Shown: positions 54,880 through 64,000 of the stretch, piece after piece | Position numbering within the stretch: the first letter of the stretch is position 1 | Layout: every line of letters starts with the position of its first letter | Origin: Glandiceps talaboti | Lineage: Eukaryota; Hemichordata; Enteropneusta; Spengelidae | Length of the DNA stretch: 64,000 nucleotides | Assembly (NCBI RefSeq): GCF_964340395.1 | Contig: NC_135562.1 | Span: 17,538,985-17,602,984 of the forward strand | Reading direction: 5' to 3' | Made by a program: the position numbers and the translations under genes | Notes under the pieces: model-generated | What the model was told of the DNA's origin: nothing | The model's database searches: none | The model's input: the letters and a program-made list of their open reading frames with translations, nothing else

Positions 54880-55320
54880 ATGGTATGAGTGAACCACGTA
54901 AACGTTACATGGAAGGCCGATTCATTGAAGGGGTGGGCGGTGTGGTACATCGATCACAATAACAATATTTATGATTCGTTGCCGACTTCAATGGGTTTTT
55001 TTATACACTGATGGTCCTGAATAGATATTAGCAAGCTTACCAAAGTGTGATAGTAAAGTTGAGTATATCAATACAAATATGTTTATGCCAACTTATAACC
55101 AGTACATGAAATGGTTTCTTCCGGACAAAGTTTTATGACTTCACCCGTGGTGCTACACCACTGTTCTAATAAACAAGAAAGGACTAAGTATGCGGCGACA
55201 TCAGTTACAATATAAACATGTGGCTTGGTAATTGTCGATCGAACTCTTAATATTGCACACTAATTAGCTGGCAACATCGGTAGTTTGTTGTCCGGGAAAC
55301 TAGTGCGATGACTGTATCTG

Positions 55321-55582
55321 GAAGCTGTTCAATCTGATTAAAATCCGATGTAGATGTCGGCTAATCGTTCATTGCTATTTTACCTTCGTGTTTTTGCCTG
55401 AATCGACCTTCTTGGTACATGTTTAAATTTGTTAGCCTGATCGTAGAGGAGGCGATCAGGCAGGCTAAAAAATGTAAACATGTACCAAGAAGGTCAATTC
55501 AGGCAAAATAATAACGAAGGTAAAATAGCAATGAACGATTAGCCAACATCTACATCGGATTTTAATCAGATTGGAAGCTGTT
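55321..55582. mobile_element. Palindromic MITE copy 2 (MULE-like), perfect 9-bp target duplication
   Basis: 55330-55573, 244 bp, same arms as copy 1 with a longer loop (AGCCTGATCGTAGAGGAGGC). Flanked by identical GAAGCTGTT at 55321-55329 and 55574-55582. A 9-bp duplication with long inverted arms is characteristic of Mutator-like foldback MITEs. It splits the SAP/YqaJ-like pseudogene. Confidence 0.9.
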
Positions 55583-56027
55583 GTCAGATTTGCAATTTTC
55601 TAATCGTTCTTTTGTCCAGCAACAGACACCAGTAAGGTAAAGAAAGATGTTTATCATGTCTACATCGGGTATATTTTGAAGGTCCTCCGTCCAACTTTCA
55701 ATGTTTCCGCTGTCGATTAGTTCTACCTTTTGATGCCCGACATCCACTATTCGTCTCCTCTTCCGTTCTCTCAGAAAATTATCATTTTCTAGTGTTTCAA
55801 GACCAAGGTTGACAGCATTTCTGGCGATATCTAGTAGATTTAGAAGTAGTAATTTTCCGCTCTTTTATGAACGCACGGAGTTCTTTTACGCCCATTTTGT
55901 TGACAGCTTCATACATCGCCATACTATTAGATGCCATGACGAAAATTCTGGCCCTCACTTTGTCAGATATGGTGCGCCCTCTCGCGATACTTTCCTGCGA
56001 AACAACTGGAAGTTCGATAACCGGCAT
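55574..56027 (-). pseudogene. SAP/YqaJ-type transposon protein, N-terminal fragment, frameshifted
   Basis: Minus-strand frame from 56027 reads through MYEAVNKMGVKELRAFIKER to KITTSKST near 55815. After a one-frame shift it continues LLDIARNAVNLGLETLEND and WTEDLQNIPDVDMINIFLYL, then ERLENCKSDNS, and is cut by MITE copy 2 at 55573. The first part resembles a SAP-like helix-extended-helix; the layout recalls the N-terminus of YqaJ-domain proteins carried by invertebrate transposons. This is recalled similarity without a search. The catalytic domain is absent. Confidence 0.45.
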
Positions 56028-56189
56028 ACGCCGTATTAGGACAAGGGGACGTGATTTACAAGCCCATTAAAACAACCATCACGTACAGAAGAAGACAGAT
56101 GCGCGCTGTCTAGACATGGTACATACCCGTACCTACTTACCGAGGTATGTCAACTATCTGAGTGCCATCACTTTAAATATCACATATGT

Positions 56190-56262
56190 CAGAAGGTCGA
56201 GGCCGAATTGTAAAAATCAGACTGAGTTGGTCAGTAGGAGTTGAGACACTCACACTGAACAG
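56190..56262 (+). other. Candidate noncoding first exon of gene F
   Basis: GTCAGAAGGTCGAGGCCGAA, then GTAGGAGTTGAGACACTCAC and GAACAG|GTAAGTACATACCT. Conserved with E and D; the partner acceptor is at 60821/60822. The 5' intron of 4.56 kb holds the second L2-like LINE. Confidence 0.6.
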
Positions 56263-57749
56263 GTAAGTACATACCTACGTATCGTCTATTAAATTAAACC
56301 TGGTAACTTTAGACCTTTTTACTAGCATCTGGTATGTAAATGTTTGGAAGTTTTCAGGCAGAAAAGTCCACATACACAGTACATCATTTGTAAAAGAAAA
56401 ATAAATTAGGACATGAAATACCATTCTAGCAAACGCGACACTGGGAAATAATGCCTGTTGTTGGCGCATTTTGGACGGTGCCGTAAAAGAGGCCGTGGTT
56501 GCGACGACGTGGTATACATTTTAAACACACTAGCAAATTACGAACATTGCACATAAATAAGCCTGAAGGCTAGTAATAGTTTCATTTCGAAATTATCTTT
56601 AAAAGCTGTACGGAATGGGAGCTTGAGAAAATATATGAAACAATGATTAGACACTATAGCATAGACTCCATGGACTATAAGCGATCTCCAGTAAACGTGA
56701 TATATGCAAATCAGGTGTTGTGATTGTATTGAATATACTGTTATAGTCCCCTATGTACGGGTAGGTCGGCTTTTGATCTTTGACCCATGGCTTTACTAGC
56801 TTCAGCATTACCATCTATCTTCAATACAAGTTGTGTCCCTTCTCTATCAATCCACTTCATTGTTGACAGTAGCCTATGGTTACTCTTATTCAACTTGCAC
56901 TACGATTCGTACGAAGACAAATATTTTTGTTTTTCAAAATACTGGGGAGGGGGCGGGGATACAAGTATAATTCCACTCACCCAACATTTTCTGTTTTATG
57001 TGAATGAGGAGATCTATTTCATCATACCTGTTATACATATTACTGTTGTTTTGTGGTTTGTACAAGTAAGAACCGTCGTTTTGGCTATAAGTGCATGGTG
57101 ACATTGCAGACTGAGTTGAAAGTACGAGGTCATAGTGACACTGAATTAGGACGAAGTACAAACAGTCACTGAACTCGTATTCTCATACATGTCACATAGT
57201 CGTTCAGCAAAATAGCCGACGAAACCTATCGTCTGGGTAGTTTATTGACCGAACTAGGGTATGTTTTAATGATAGAAATTGAGACTGGGGGTTGCAAAGA
57301 AACATTTCTGTATTTAAAAAATCGGGACATGAACTACCCATTATGAATGCTGTATTCTGCACGTAATTTGAGTTAATCATTAATAAAATGAAAGGTGGAT
57401 TTTGAACTCAACCCTAGAATATATAGTGTATACATTTGGTGGACAGAACTTACAATTGTATTTGTCTAATTTCTATCACTACTGATTTTCAGTAATTGAG
57501 ACTTTACTTATCTCTGGTGACAAGGTAACCATCAGAATTCTATGTTGTAAATTTGATGGTCATGACTCGACAGTTACTGTAATTTACACAGCTCTATCGA
57601 GGACCAATCAAAACATATTAATGCAAACCAATTAGCATGTTGAAACCTATCAAACTTTCTGAATATATATAGAGCATGAAATGTATCCTTGTCCAAATAT
57701 TTCCTTCAGACTCGATTGTTTTCTTCATTGAACTGAATGTCTTCACCGG

Positions 57750-59621
57750 GTGATAGATCGACAAATTTTCATCTCCATGCGATCTGATTACTTTCGTCGT
57801 TGTGATCACGTGAAATCTAGTTACCATCGACGTCGTATCCAAGAGGCTGACTCTAGGAAACTTTTTAACATCGTTGGTGAACTTTCCAATGCGAATGCAA
57901 GTAATAGCAAAGCCTTGCCAAATAATATCCCTCTCACGGACTTGCCATCAGAATTTCTCACCTACTTCGAGTCCAAGGTAGCCATGCTTCGAAACGGACT
58001 TGTCGTTCAACAGGATGACTCCCACGATACCCTACCACCCCATGTATTCACTGACTTCAATCCGGTTATAGCCGATCAGGTTAAAACAATCGTGAAACAA
58101 TCCTCCGCGAAGTCTTGCGACCTCGATGTCTTACCATCGGACATTATCAAGAAGTCTGTCAACACCCTCACACCTTTCTTGGTTGACTTTTTTAATTGTT
58201 CGCTCAGGACAGGCATTGTCCCATCTCACTTCAAATCCGCCATTATTCGGCCACTCCTGAAAAAACCGGACCTTGACAAGAATATGCTGAAGAGTTATAG
58301 ACCAGTGTCAAATCTTCCATTTCTTTCAAAAGTTCTTGAAAGAATTGTTGCACAACAACTACATAGCCATCTTACCAGGTTTAATCTATTCGCAAAGCGC
58401 CAAAGTGCATATCGTCCTAATCACAGCACCGAAACAGCCCTATTACGGGTGCATAATGACATCATGCGTGCCCTAAACGATAAAATGGACGTCGTTCTCA
58501 TCATGTTGGATTTGTCGGCTGCGTTCGATACGATCGATCATGACATTCTATTAAACAGACTGCAATCAAGATTCGGCATAACTGGCACCGTTCTGTCCTG
58601 GTTCCGATCATATCTGTCAGATCGCAATCAGTGTGTCAAAGTCGGCAATGTAACATCGGCCAGTTCGACAATGAAGTACGGTGTTCCACAGGGATCGGTA
58701 CTTGGGCCAATCCTTTTCACACTATATACATCACCTTTGGAGGATATCATCGAAGGTCATGGTCTGGATTGCATGATGTATGCCGACGACTCCGAAGTCT
58801 ATGTTGTTTGTAGGCAACCAGATGATGTACGTACCTCTCTCGAGGAATGTATCGACGATGTACGTGGCTGGATGAAGTCAAATCTACTCATTCTGAACGA
58901 TGACAAAACGGAAGTTGTCCATTTCTCGTCAAGCTTGAAACCTGATGCAACAGAACTGTCTAGCCTAAGGATCGGTGACATTGATATCATCCCTTCGAAC
59001 TCGGTCCGTAATCTTGGCATGATTTTAAATAGGAATGGTGCTATGTCCGATCACATAAACCAAGTTTGTAGAAAAGCCCACTACTCATTATACAGAATTG
59101 GCAAGATCCGTAAACTTCTCGATCGGGACACTACCGAGACATTAATCCATGCATTTGTAACAACTCAGTTAGATTATTGTAATAGTCTCTTGTATGGAAT
59201 TAACAAAGATCAGCTTCACCGTTTGCAATCTCTTCAAAACGCTGCAGCACGTTTAGTTAGTCGTTCCCGTAAATTTGACCATATTACACCTGTATTAGTT
59301 GATTTACATTGGCTGCCAGTAGAAGCACGTATTAAGTTCAAGGTTATGTTAATTACTTTTAAAGTAATCAGAGGCTTTGCACCAGTGTATTTGACAGAGC
59401 TGATAGAGCAGTATGTTCCTTCTAGAGATCTCCGCTCTGCAGACAAGTTACGTCTGATTCCACCCCGCGGTACATTCAGTAAGACATACGGCCAGAGAGC
59501 CTTTTCAGTTTGCGCGCCATCACTGTGGAATAAGTTACCTGTAGAGATTCGTACTGCAAGGAATGTTGAGTCTTTTAAACGCGGTTTGAAAACCTATCTT
59601 TTTAATATGTATTATCAGTGA
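57750..59621 (+). CDS. L2/CR1-like LINE ORF2 (reverse transcriptase), 623 codons, open
   Basis: Stop TGA at 59619-59621; first in-frame ATG at 57777. Residues about 150-450 hold the RT: SYRPVSNLPFLSKVLERI, HSTETALLRVHNDI, motif A MLDLSAAFDTIDHDILL, motif B YGVPQGSVLGPILF, motif C MMYADDSEVY, then NDDKTEVVHF. The C-terminal domain has LQNAARLVSRS-like, LHWLPVEARIKFKVM and FSVCAPSLWNKLPVEIR. The N-terminal endonuclease (about 250-300 residues) is missing, so the copy is not autonomous, yet the frame has no stops. It shares domain order with the 47-kb element but they differ widely, so they are distinct families. Confidence 0.9.
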   Translation: MIDRQIFISMRSDYFRRCDHVKSSYHRRRIQEADSRKLFNIVGELSNANASNSKALPNNIPLTDLPSEFLTYFESKVAMLRNGLVVQQDDSHDTLPPHVFTDFNPVIADQVKTIVKQSSAKSCDLDVLPSDIIKKSVNTLTPFLVDFFNCSLRTGIVPSHFKSAIIRPLLKKPDLDKNMLKSYRPVSNLPFLSKVLERIVAQQLHSHLTRFNLFAKRQSAYRPNHSTETALLRVHNDIMRALNDKMDVVLIMLDLSAAFDTIDHDILLNRLQSRFGITGTVLSWFRSYLSDRNQCVKVGNVTSASSTMKYGVPQGSVLGPILFTLYTSPLEDIIEGHGLDCMMYADDSEVYVVCRQPDDVRTSLEECIDDVRGWMKSNLLILNDDKTEVVHFSSSLKPDATELSSLRIGDIDIIPSNSVRNLGMILNRNGAMSDHINQVCRKAHYSLYRIGKIRKLLDRDTTETLIHAFVTTQLDYCNSLLYGINKDQLHRLQSLQNAAARLVSRSRKFDHITPVLVDLHWLPVEARIKFKVMLITFKVIRGFAPVYLTELIEQYVPSRDLRSADKLRLIPPRGTFSKTYGQRAFSVCAPSLWNKLPVEIRTARNVESFKRGLKTYLFNMYYQ

Positions 59622-59800
59622 TTCGTTTTTTGCTTTGCTGTACATTTATTTCACCGCAGGACTGTGTGTTCTTTACCCTACCACTTGCAATGTGTATTTT
59701 TAAATTTTGCATATTCTTTTTAGAGTTTCTGTACATCGCACTGTGACGTATGTGTAGTGCGTTTTCTAAGAAATTAAAATAATAATAATAATAATAATAA
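57750..59800 (+). mobile_element. 5'-truncated L2/CR1-like non-LTR retrotransposon with (AAT)n tail
   Basis: Open RT frame followed by a 3' UTR of about 155 bp and an (AAT)n tail ending near 59800. The 5' end falls between endonuclease and RT. The 3' end lacks the (TTGA)n seen in the 47-kb element, so it is a different family. Target duplication not identified. Confidence 0.85.
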
Positions 59801-60821
59801 TGACGTCACGTGATTATTGACCAATGCTTCTGAATTGAGGACCTGATCGTATGCGCATGACAACTGCTCCCCCTCCCCCACCTTTAAATTTCGGCTCATT
59901 GTAGACTTATCCTTTCGGACATAATTTACCTCCCACCACTTCCTGTGTAGATCCCTAGTCTCTATATGCATTAGCTGGTACCCATCAATATCTACATGAT
60001 ATTCCCCCGGTCCATGAATATTCTGCCACTACTGATTTCAAGGCATTTTCCCTAAATGATTTTCTATGTTCTTCTATCTTAGTTTTTAGTTGTCTCCTAC
60101 TTTCTCCAATGTTGGAAACTTTTGCAGGAGTTATACTTAATCCTGTAGATGGCCCCAACACATTTGTTCCGAAGGTGTCTTGTCTTTTGGAGCTACTACC
60201 AAGTTCCTGATTGTGCAGCCAGGCTTTGACACTAACTGATTTTTGAGATTTCGTTAATATATGGATATCCTGGCTAGTGTTTCACTAAGACTGAGCATAT
60301 GGGAGCACAGCCAAGTCAGAAGATATATGTCAGAATGTAATAAATGAAATGTCTGGAATTGTACAATTGATTGTTATTTTTTGCAAGTACGACCAACTTT
60401 TGAAATTAATGATTTCTAACGTCATCTAAGAAATGGGAGGCTGCTCTTGGTGGCGGTTTGCTACCGGGTAGTGATACAAGGTCACATACAGTGGCACATA
60501 ATTGTCTAAATTCGTTTGGCATTGCTTAATCTAAACTACTACAGTTATTGTATTTAATAAACTGTTCATCGTTTCATATCTTATCGAAAAACACACAGAA
60601 AACCATCAGAATAAACTGTTCATCTGAATACCTAGATCCGGGTAAATATTAAAGTGTTTCCGTTGTGTCGAACAACTTTTCTTTTCGATTTCTGTCATAA
60701 CTCATCAAATATAAAATTAACATAATTATTCCAAATTACGTCATGGTACCCGGCTTCCACCTCCTTGTTGTAGCTTAACCACATGTTAAAACATTATCAC
60801 ATTTTTTCTTGCCAATTTCAG
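59801..60821. other. Spacer before gene F, no gene recognised
   Basis: No coding motifs. The last 300 bases (from about 60480) align with the region upstream of gene D (33370-33692), consistent with the D/F relationship of the 5' halves. Confidence 0.5.
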
Positions 60822-60859
60822 AACCATTTTGGTAGGACACATTTGACGAGATTGTTGCA

Positions 60860-63336
60860 ATGGACGACAAAGATTTCATTTTACTGTATCACCCAAGAGA
60901 GAAAATAAAGAAGCTGAAAATACGCCCCGATGATTTGATCTCAATTACTTATCCTAAATCTGGTAAGAATTAAATATCACAATATAATTCACTTGTCATC
61001 TTTTATTTATATTTCTTTGTTTTGAGATTATTTTTTTTCACCTTTATTTATTAGCGCCCAAACAGCACTACAGAAATAATTAATGACCTCAATAGATGTA
61101 TCGAAACTTCCATATGTCTGCCGTCGCACAGCTTTGTTTTCGACTTTTGCAGATCGTTTGCGTATGACTTACGCATCGTTTGATCAAATCTGCGTGAAAT
61201 TAATTTTCATCGCGTATAATACGCAGGATTTTGCGTTACCGCGAACATTCTGCCCATATTTGTCATGCCTTCGTCTAGTGTTAAAACTATTTGCAATTAA
61301 GGCAATACCGTATTTGCCATTCCTTCTTAAAGAACTGATGAATTATGAAATCTAACTCAGGTTACCAGGCCATCCACTTTTGATAGTGTCATTGTATCTT
61401 GCACTTTCTGGAAAATAGGATCGGAATAGCCTTAAATGTAGATATAGGAGATGTTTTTTACAGAAGGGAATAAGCGCTCAGGAATCATGAATATTAATTG
61501 TTCAATCGTGAATATATTGTTTCTTGTGACTCCAATGATAATAACGATATCCTATAATGGAACAAGATCAACTTAATTTTTCTGTAAAATCGCAGGTAAT
61601 TGTAGGTGGTGTAAAATCCCCAGATCCTATAGTTCTTAAAAATGTCTATTCGTATTGTAGTGTTTTGCTTTTATAAAGTGTAAATAGAAATGATTTGTGA
61701 CTTAACATTCATGAAAATATATGGTACAGATAAAAGTGATGTTGAGGGATTTCAACACGTAATAAGTGTTACATTACCTGTAGACTTTAATTTCGCGAGA
61801 TTCACTATTACATGATGGATTATTTCCATATGGCATGTACTGTGAGTTATTGCATTTTGCAATTTTACGTGGGATATTTGCAATTCTGTCAGTCAAATAT
61901 TTATAGTCAACACTGTGTTTGTTAATTTTGTTATCACATAAATAAAGACATTATTATTTGGTGCAGGAACAAATTGGCTCAAACACATTATAAGATTACT
62001 GCTAAATAATGGGACTGTGGAAGACTCCGAATCGATACCTGAGGAAACAAGAGGAGGTCATTTGGAGCTTATAGCTGCCGAGGAAGATGATCATCCATCC
62101 ATCTTTGCGTTTAAGAAAATTGGCAATCCTGATATATGTGTTAATATGGAAACTATGAAGTCACCTCGATACTTTGTAACACATATGAAAATTGATTGGT
62201 TACCTGATAATCTTCCTAAGTCAAAGGTCAGATTTCATGATTTCCTTTATTATCTGAATGAAAATTGAAACTTGATCATTATTAAGCAATACATATCATT
62301 TGTTAACTTAAATGTTTTAATCTGTTTAAACTCCATTTACATAAACAAACGACTTTTCGTCTTCTCTTTTCCAGATTATATATCTCGCAAGAAACCCAAA
62401 AGATGTATGTGTGTCAATATTTTTCCTTATTCGATGTTTGGCAGCAGATCACACAGTTGAGAAAGATCGTGAATTATTTGGTCAAACAGTTGATGGTTTT
62501 GTAAATGGTACACTACCAAGTATGTGAACGATTCAAACAAGCATATTTTACTCATTGCATGATCTTTGATTCGATTACTTAGACTGAATGACAGACAGAC
62601 AAACAAACAAACAGACAAAGTATGTGTACATACATACATACATACATACATACATACATACATACATACATACATACATACATACATACATACATGCATG
62701 CATGCATGCATGCATGCATGCACGCACGCACACACACACACACATATACATACATACATACATACATACATACATACATACATACATACATACATACATA
62801 CATACATACATACATACATACATACATACATAGAAATGCATAAGGAATACAATCCGAATTAATAGATGCAATCTGACGTTTCAAATAAAAATCCTTTATC
62901 AAGGAATTCAAGGCACGACATAGTAGGTAAAGACCTGATTATATCTGAATGATATGAAATAGAACGTCAACCACACGAGATTAATGGTTATACACGTAAA
63001 AAGATCTAAAATTCACATGCACCATAAAGAACCCTATAGAACACACCAGAATTATAGAATAAGTGTATATAGACAGGGAATGGTGTAAATAATCTATTAC
63101 TTCTAAGGAGATTCAGAGAGACGGAAAATAATTACCTCCTCCTTCAACCTCAATCGATTCTCATCCCCAGAAACCTTACACAAACACATTTATTGGAAAT
63201 CAACAGCTCCATTTCCTATTTCGCACTTTCTTGTCTTGCAGTGGAGTATGGAGGATGGCATGAACATGTAATATCATGGTGGCAGAGAAGAAATGAAGAG
63301 AATATTCTCTTTTTGAAATATGAAGATATGCAACGG
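60860..63336 (+). CDS. Sulfotransferase F, cytosolic SULT family (5' part; exons 1-4)
   Basis: Exons 60860-60962, 61967-62226, 62375-62519 and 63242-63336; the last two coding exons lie right of the window. N-terminus [21 protein letters not shown]-loop TYPKSGTNW at 30-38; catalytic-position His107 in [19 protein letters not shown] at 126-135; exon 4 ends KYEDMQR. Exon 2 shares [20 protein letters not shown] with D, and intron 2 is short (148 bp) as in D. Exon 4 ([16 protein letters not shown]) and the start of intron 4 resemble B and E. Leu replaces Ile after the P-loop (NWLKH). Start at the only Met before the P-loop, 39 bases inside the exon beginning 60822. All visible residues are compatible with activity. 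Confidence 0.92.
60963..61966. other. Intron 1 of gene F
   Basis: A 90-codon open frame at 61083-61355 has no recognisable motif and no paralog in intron 1 of D, so I treat it as noncoding. Confidence 0.5.
62589..62833 (+). repeat. (CAGA/CAAA)n and (ACAT)n/(GCAT)n tracts in intron 3 of gene F
   Basis: CAGA/CAAA units are followed by ACAT, a (GCAT)n and CACGCACG block at 62695-62730, then ACAT again. Same arrangement as the 19.1-kb array. Confidence 0.95.
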
Positions 63337-63422
63337 GTAAGAATATTGTCAAATTGTGACCTCATTCCGTATATTGCACACACACACACACGCACATATA
63401 CACACAGACAGAAGGATATACA

Positions 63423-63426
<4 letters not shown>

Positions 63427-63486
<60 letters not shown>

Positions 63487-63563
63487 GTCAGTGGTAAGAT
63501 TTGTCCGTAGTACAGTGCTCGATACGTCTGCACGCAGAGCGGAGTATATGTTGAGTCTACCCT

Positions 63564-63641
<78 letters not shown>
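63427..63641 (+). repeat. Two (TA)n tracts in intron 4 of gene F
   Basis: TA runs at 63427-63482 and 63568-63641, separated by 85 unique bases containing the near-palindrome TATGTTGAGTC...CCTCAACATA. Confidence 0.93.
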
Positions 63642-63642
<1 letters not shown>

Positions 63643-64000
63643 CTTATTAGAGAGGAGTAGATTCTGTGTGACACAATGCATGTCAGTGAAGAAACGAAGA
63701 CATCTTACATCTCAACATGAATTAACAAAATAAGAAGTAAAGAAAGATATATACTTCAAATAACAATACCACCCAAATGATATATCCCTTTATTATAATA
63801 AGATACATTTAAGATATGACGTATATAAGTATGTAGTCTGTGTTAAACGTGTTGGAAAGTACGTAGATGTAACGTTATTATCAATATTGTTGTAGCAGTC
63901 TGGTTGGTGCGGTAAGTGTTGATGAAAAGAGATGCTGATTATTCCTTTAAATGAAAGATACTACATTTTATTTATTTTAGAACAGATATACCTGAACATT

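Larger units (their letters stand above)
54142..56035. mobile_element. TA-flanked inverted-repeat DNA element carrying two nested MITEs
   Basis: The element, 54144-56033, has inverted ends ATACG(C/G)CGTATGCCGG followed by TTATCGAA, 24 of 25 bases matching. It is flanked by TA on both sides. The surrounding sequence matches the D-E spacer (40870-41060) without interruption, so 41018-41030 is the empty site. Subtracting two nested MITEs leaves about 1.4 kb. On the minus strand near its right end is a broken SAP/YqaJ-like reading frame. No transposase recognised. TA duplication is shared with Tc1/mariner-type elements, but the class is not established. Confidence 0.75.

Noticed and set aside
61083-61355. 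90-codon frame in intron 1 of gene F
   Set aside because: No motif, no counterpart in the closely related intron of gene D.

Overview
The window is eukaryotic nuclear DNA from an animal, very probably a marine invertebrate. Protein-coding exons are short and separated by GT-AG introns. The introns and spacers are AT-rich and full of microsatellites ((ACAT)n, (CAGA)n, (TTCTA)n, (TA)n), LINE and Penelope-like remnants, and inverted-repeat DNA elements. I cannot name the species. No bacterial features, rRNA, tRNA or CRISPR were found.

The host content is a tandem array of cytosolic sulfotransferase (SULT, PAPS-dependent) paralogs, called A to F here. A (451-1760, +) is cut by the left window edge and shows only its last three coding exons. 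B (8916-14262) is the only one on the minus strand. C (22415-27351), D (33729-38626) and E (43880-51714) are complete on the plus strand. F (60860-63336, +) runs off the right edge. The four complete genes have the same six coding exons with the same intron phases and encode 300, 302, 300 and 300 residues. A noncoding first exon with a conserved CAG|GTAAG-type donor can be traced 1.4 to 4.6 kb upstream of B, C, D, E and F. The P-loop, the catalytic His, the 3'-phosphate-binding Arg/Ser, the RKG motif and the C-terminal dimer-like motif are present in all complete copies.

The paralogs are mosaics. In the 5' half (UTR acceptor to intron 2) B, C and E resemble each other, against D and F. In the 3' half (exon 4 to exon 5) C and D group together, against B, E and F. 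This points to gene conversion or unequal crossing-over inside the array.

Spacers and introns act as a trap for mobile DNA. A Tx1/L1-like LINE 3' end (5204-6230) and a Penelope-like element (6345-7617) lie between A and B. A 3.46-kb inverted-repeat element with TATTA flanks (14515-17975) sits in the upstream region of B; the E and C copies give the empty site. A Foldback-like element, whose arms are arrays of 13-15 bp tandem repeats (31039-32930), lies upstream of D. A 5'-truncated L2-like LINE is embedded in an (ACAT)n tract in intron 4 of E (47279-48757). A dead L2-like fragment (42115-42640) is missing from the paralogous F region. A TA-flanked element (54144-56033), itself carrying two palindromic MITEs with 9-bp target duplications, and a second L2-like LINE with an open RT frame (57750-59800) lie upstream of F.

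The most interesting observations are the Foldback-like element, the nested 54-56 kb composite, the B-upstream element with its paralogous empty site, the stepwise minisatellite growth (1, 2 and 11 copies) in intron 1 of B, E and C, and the mosaic structure of the sulfotransferase genes.
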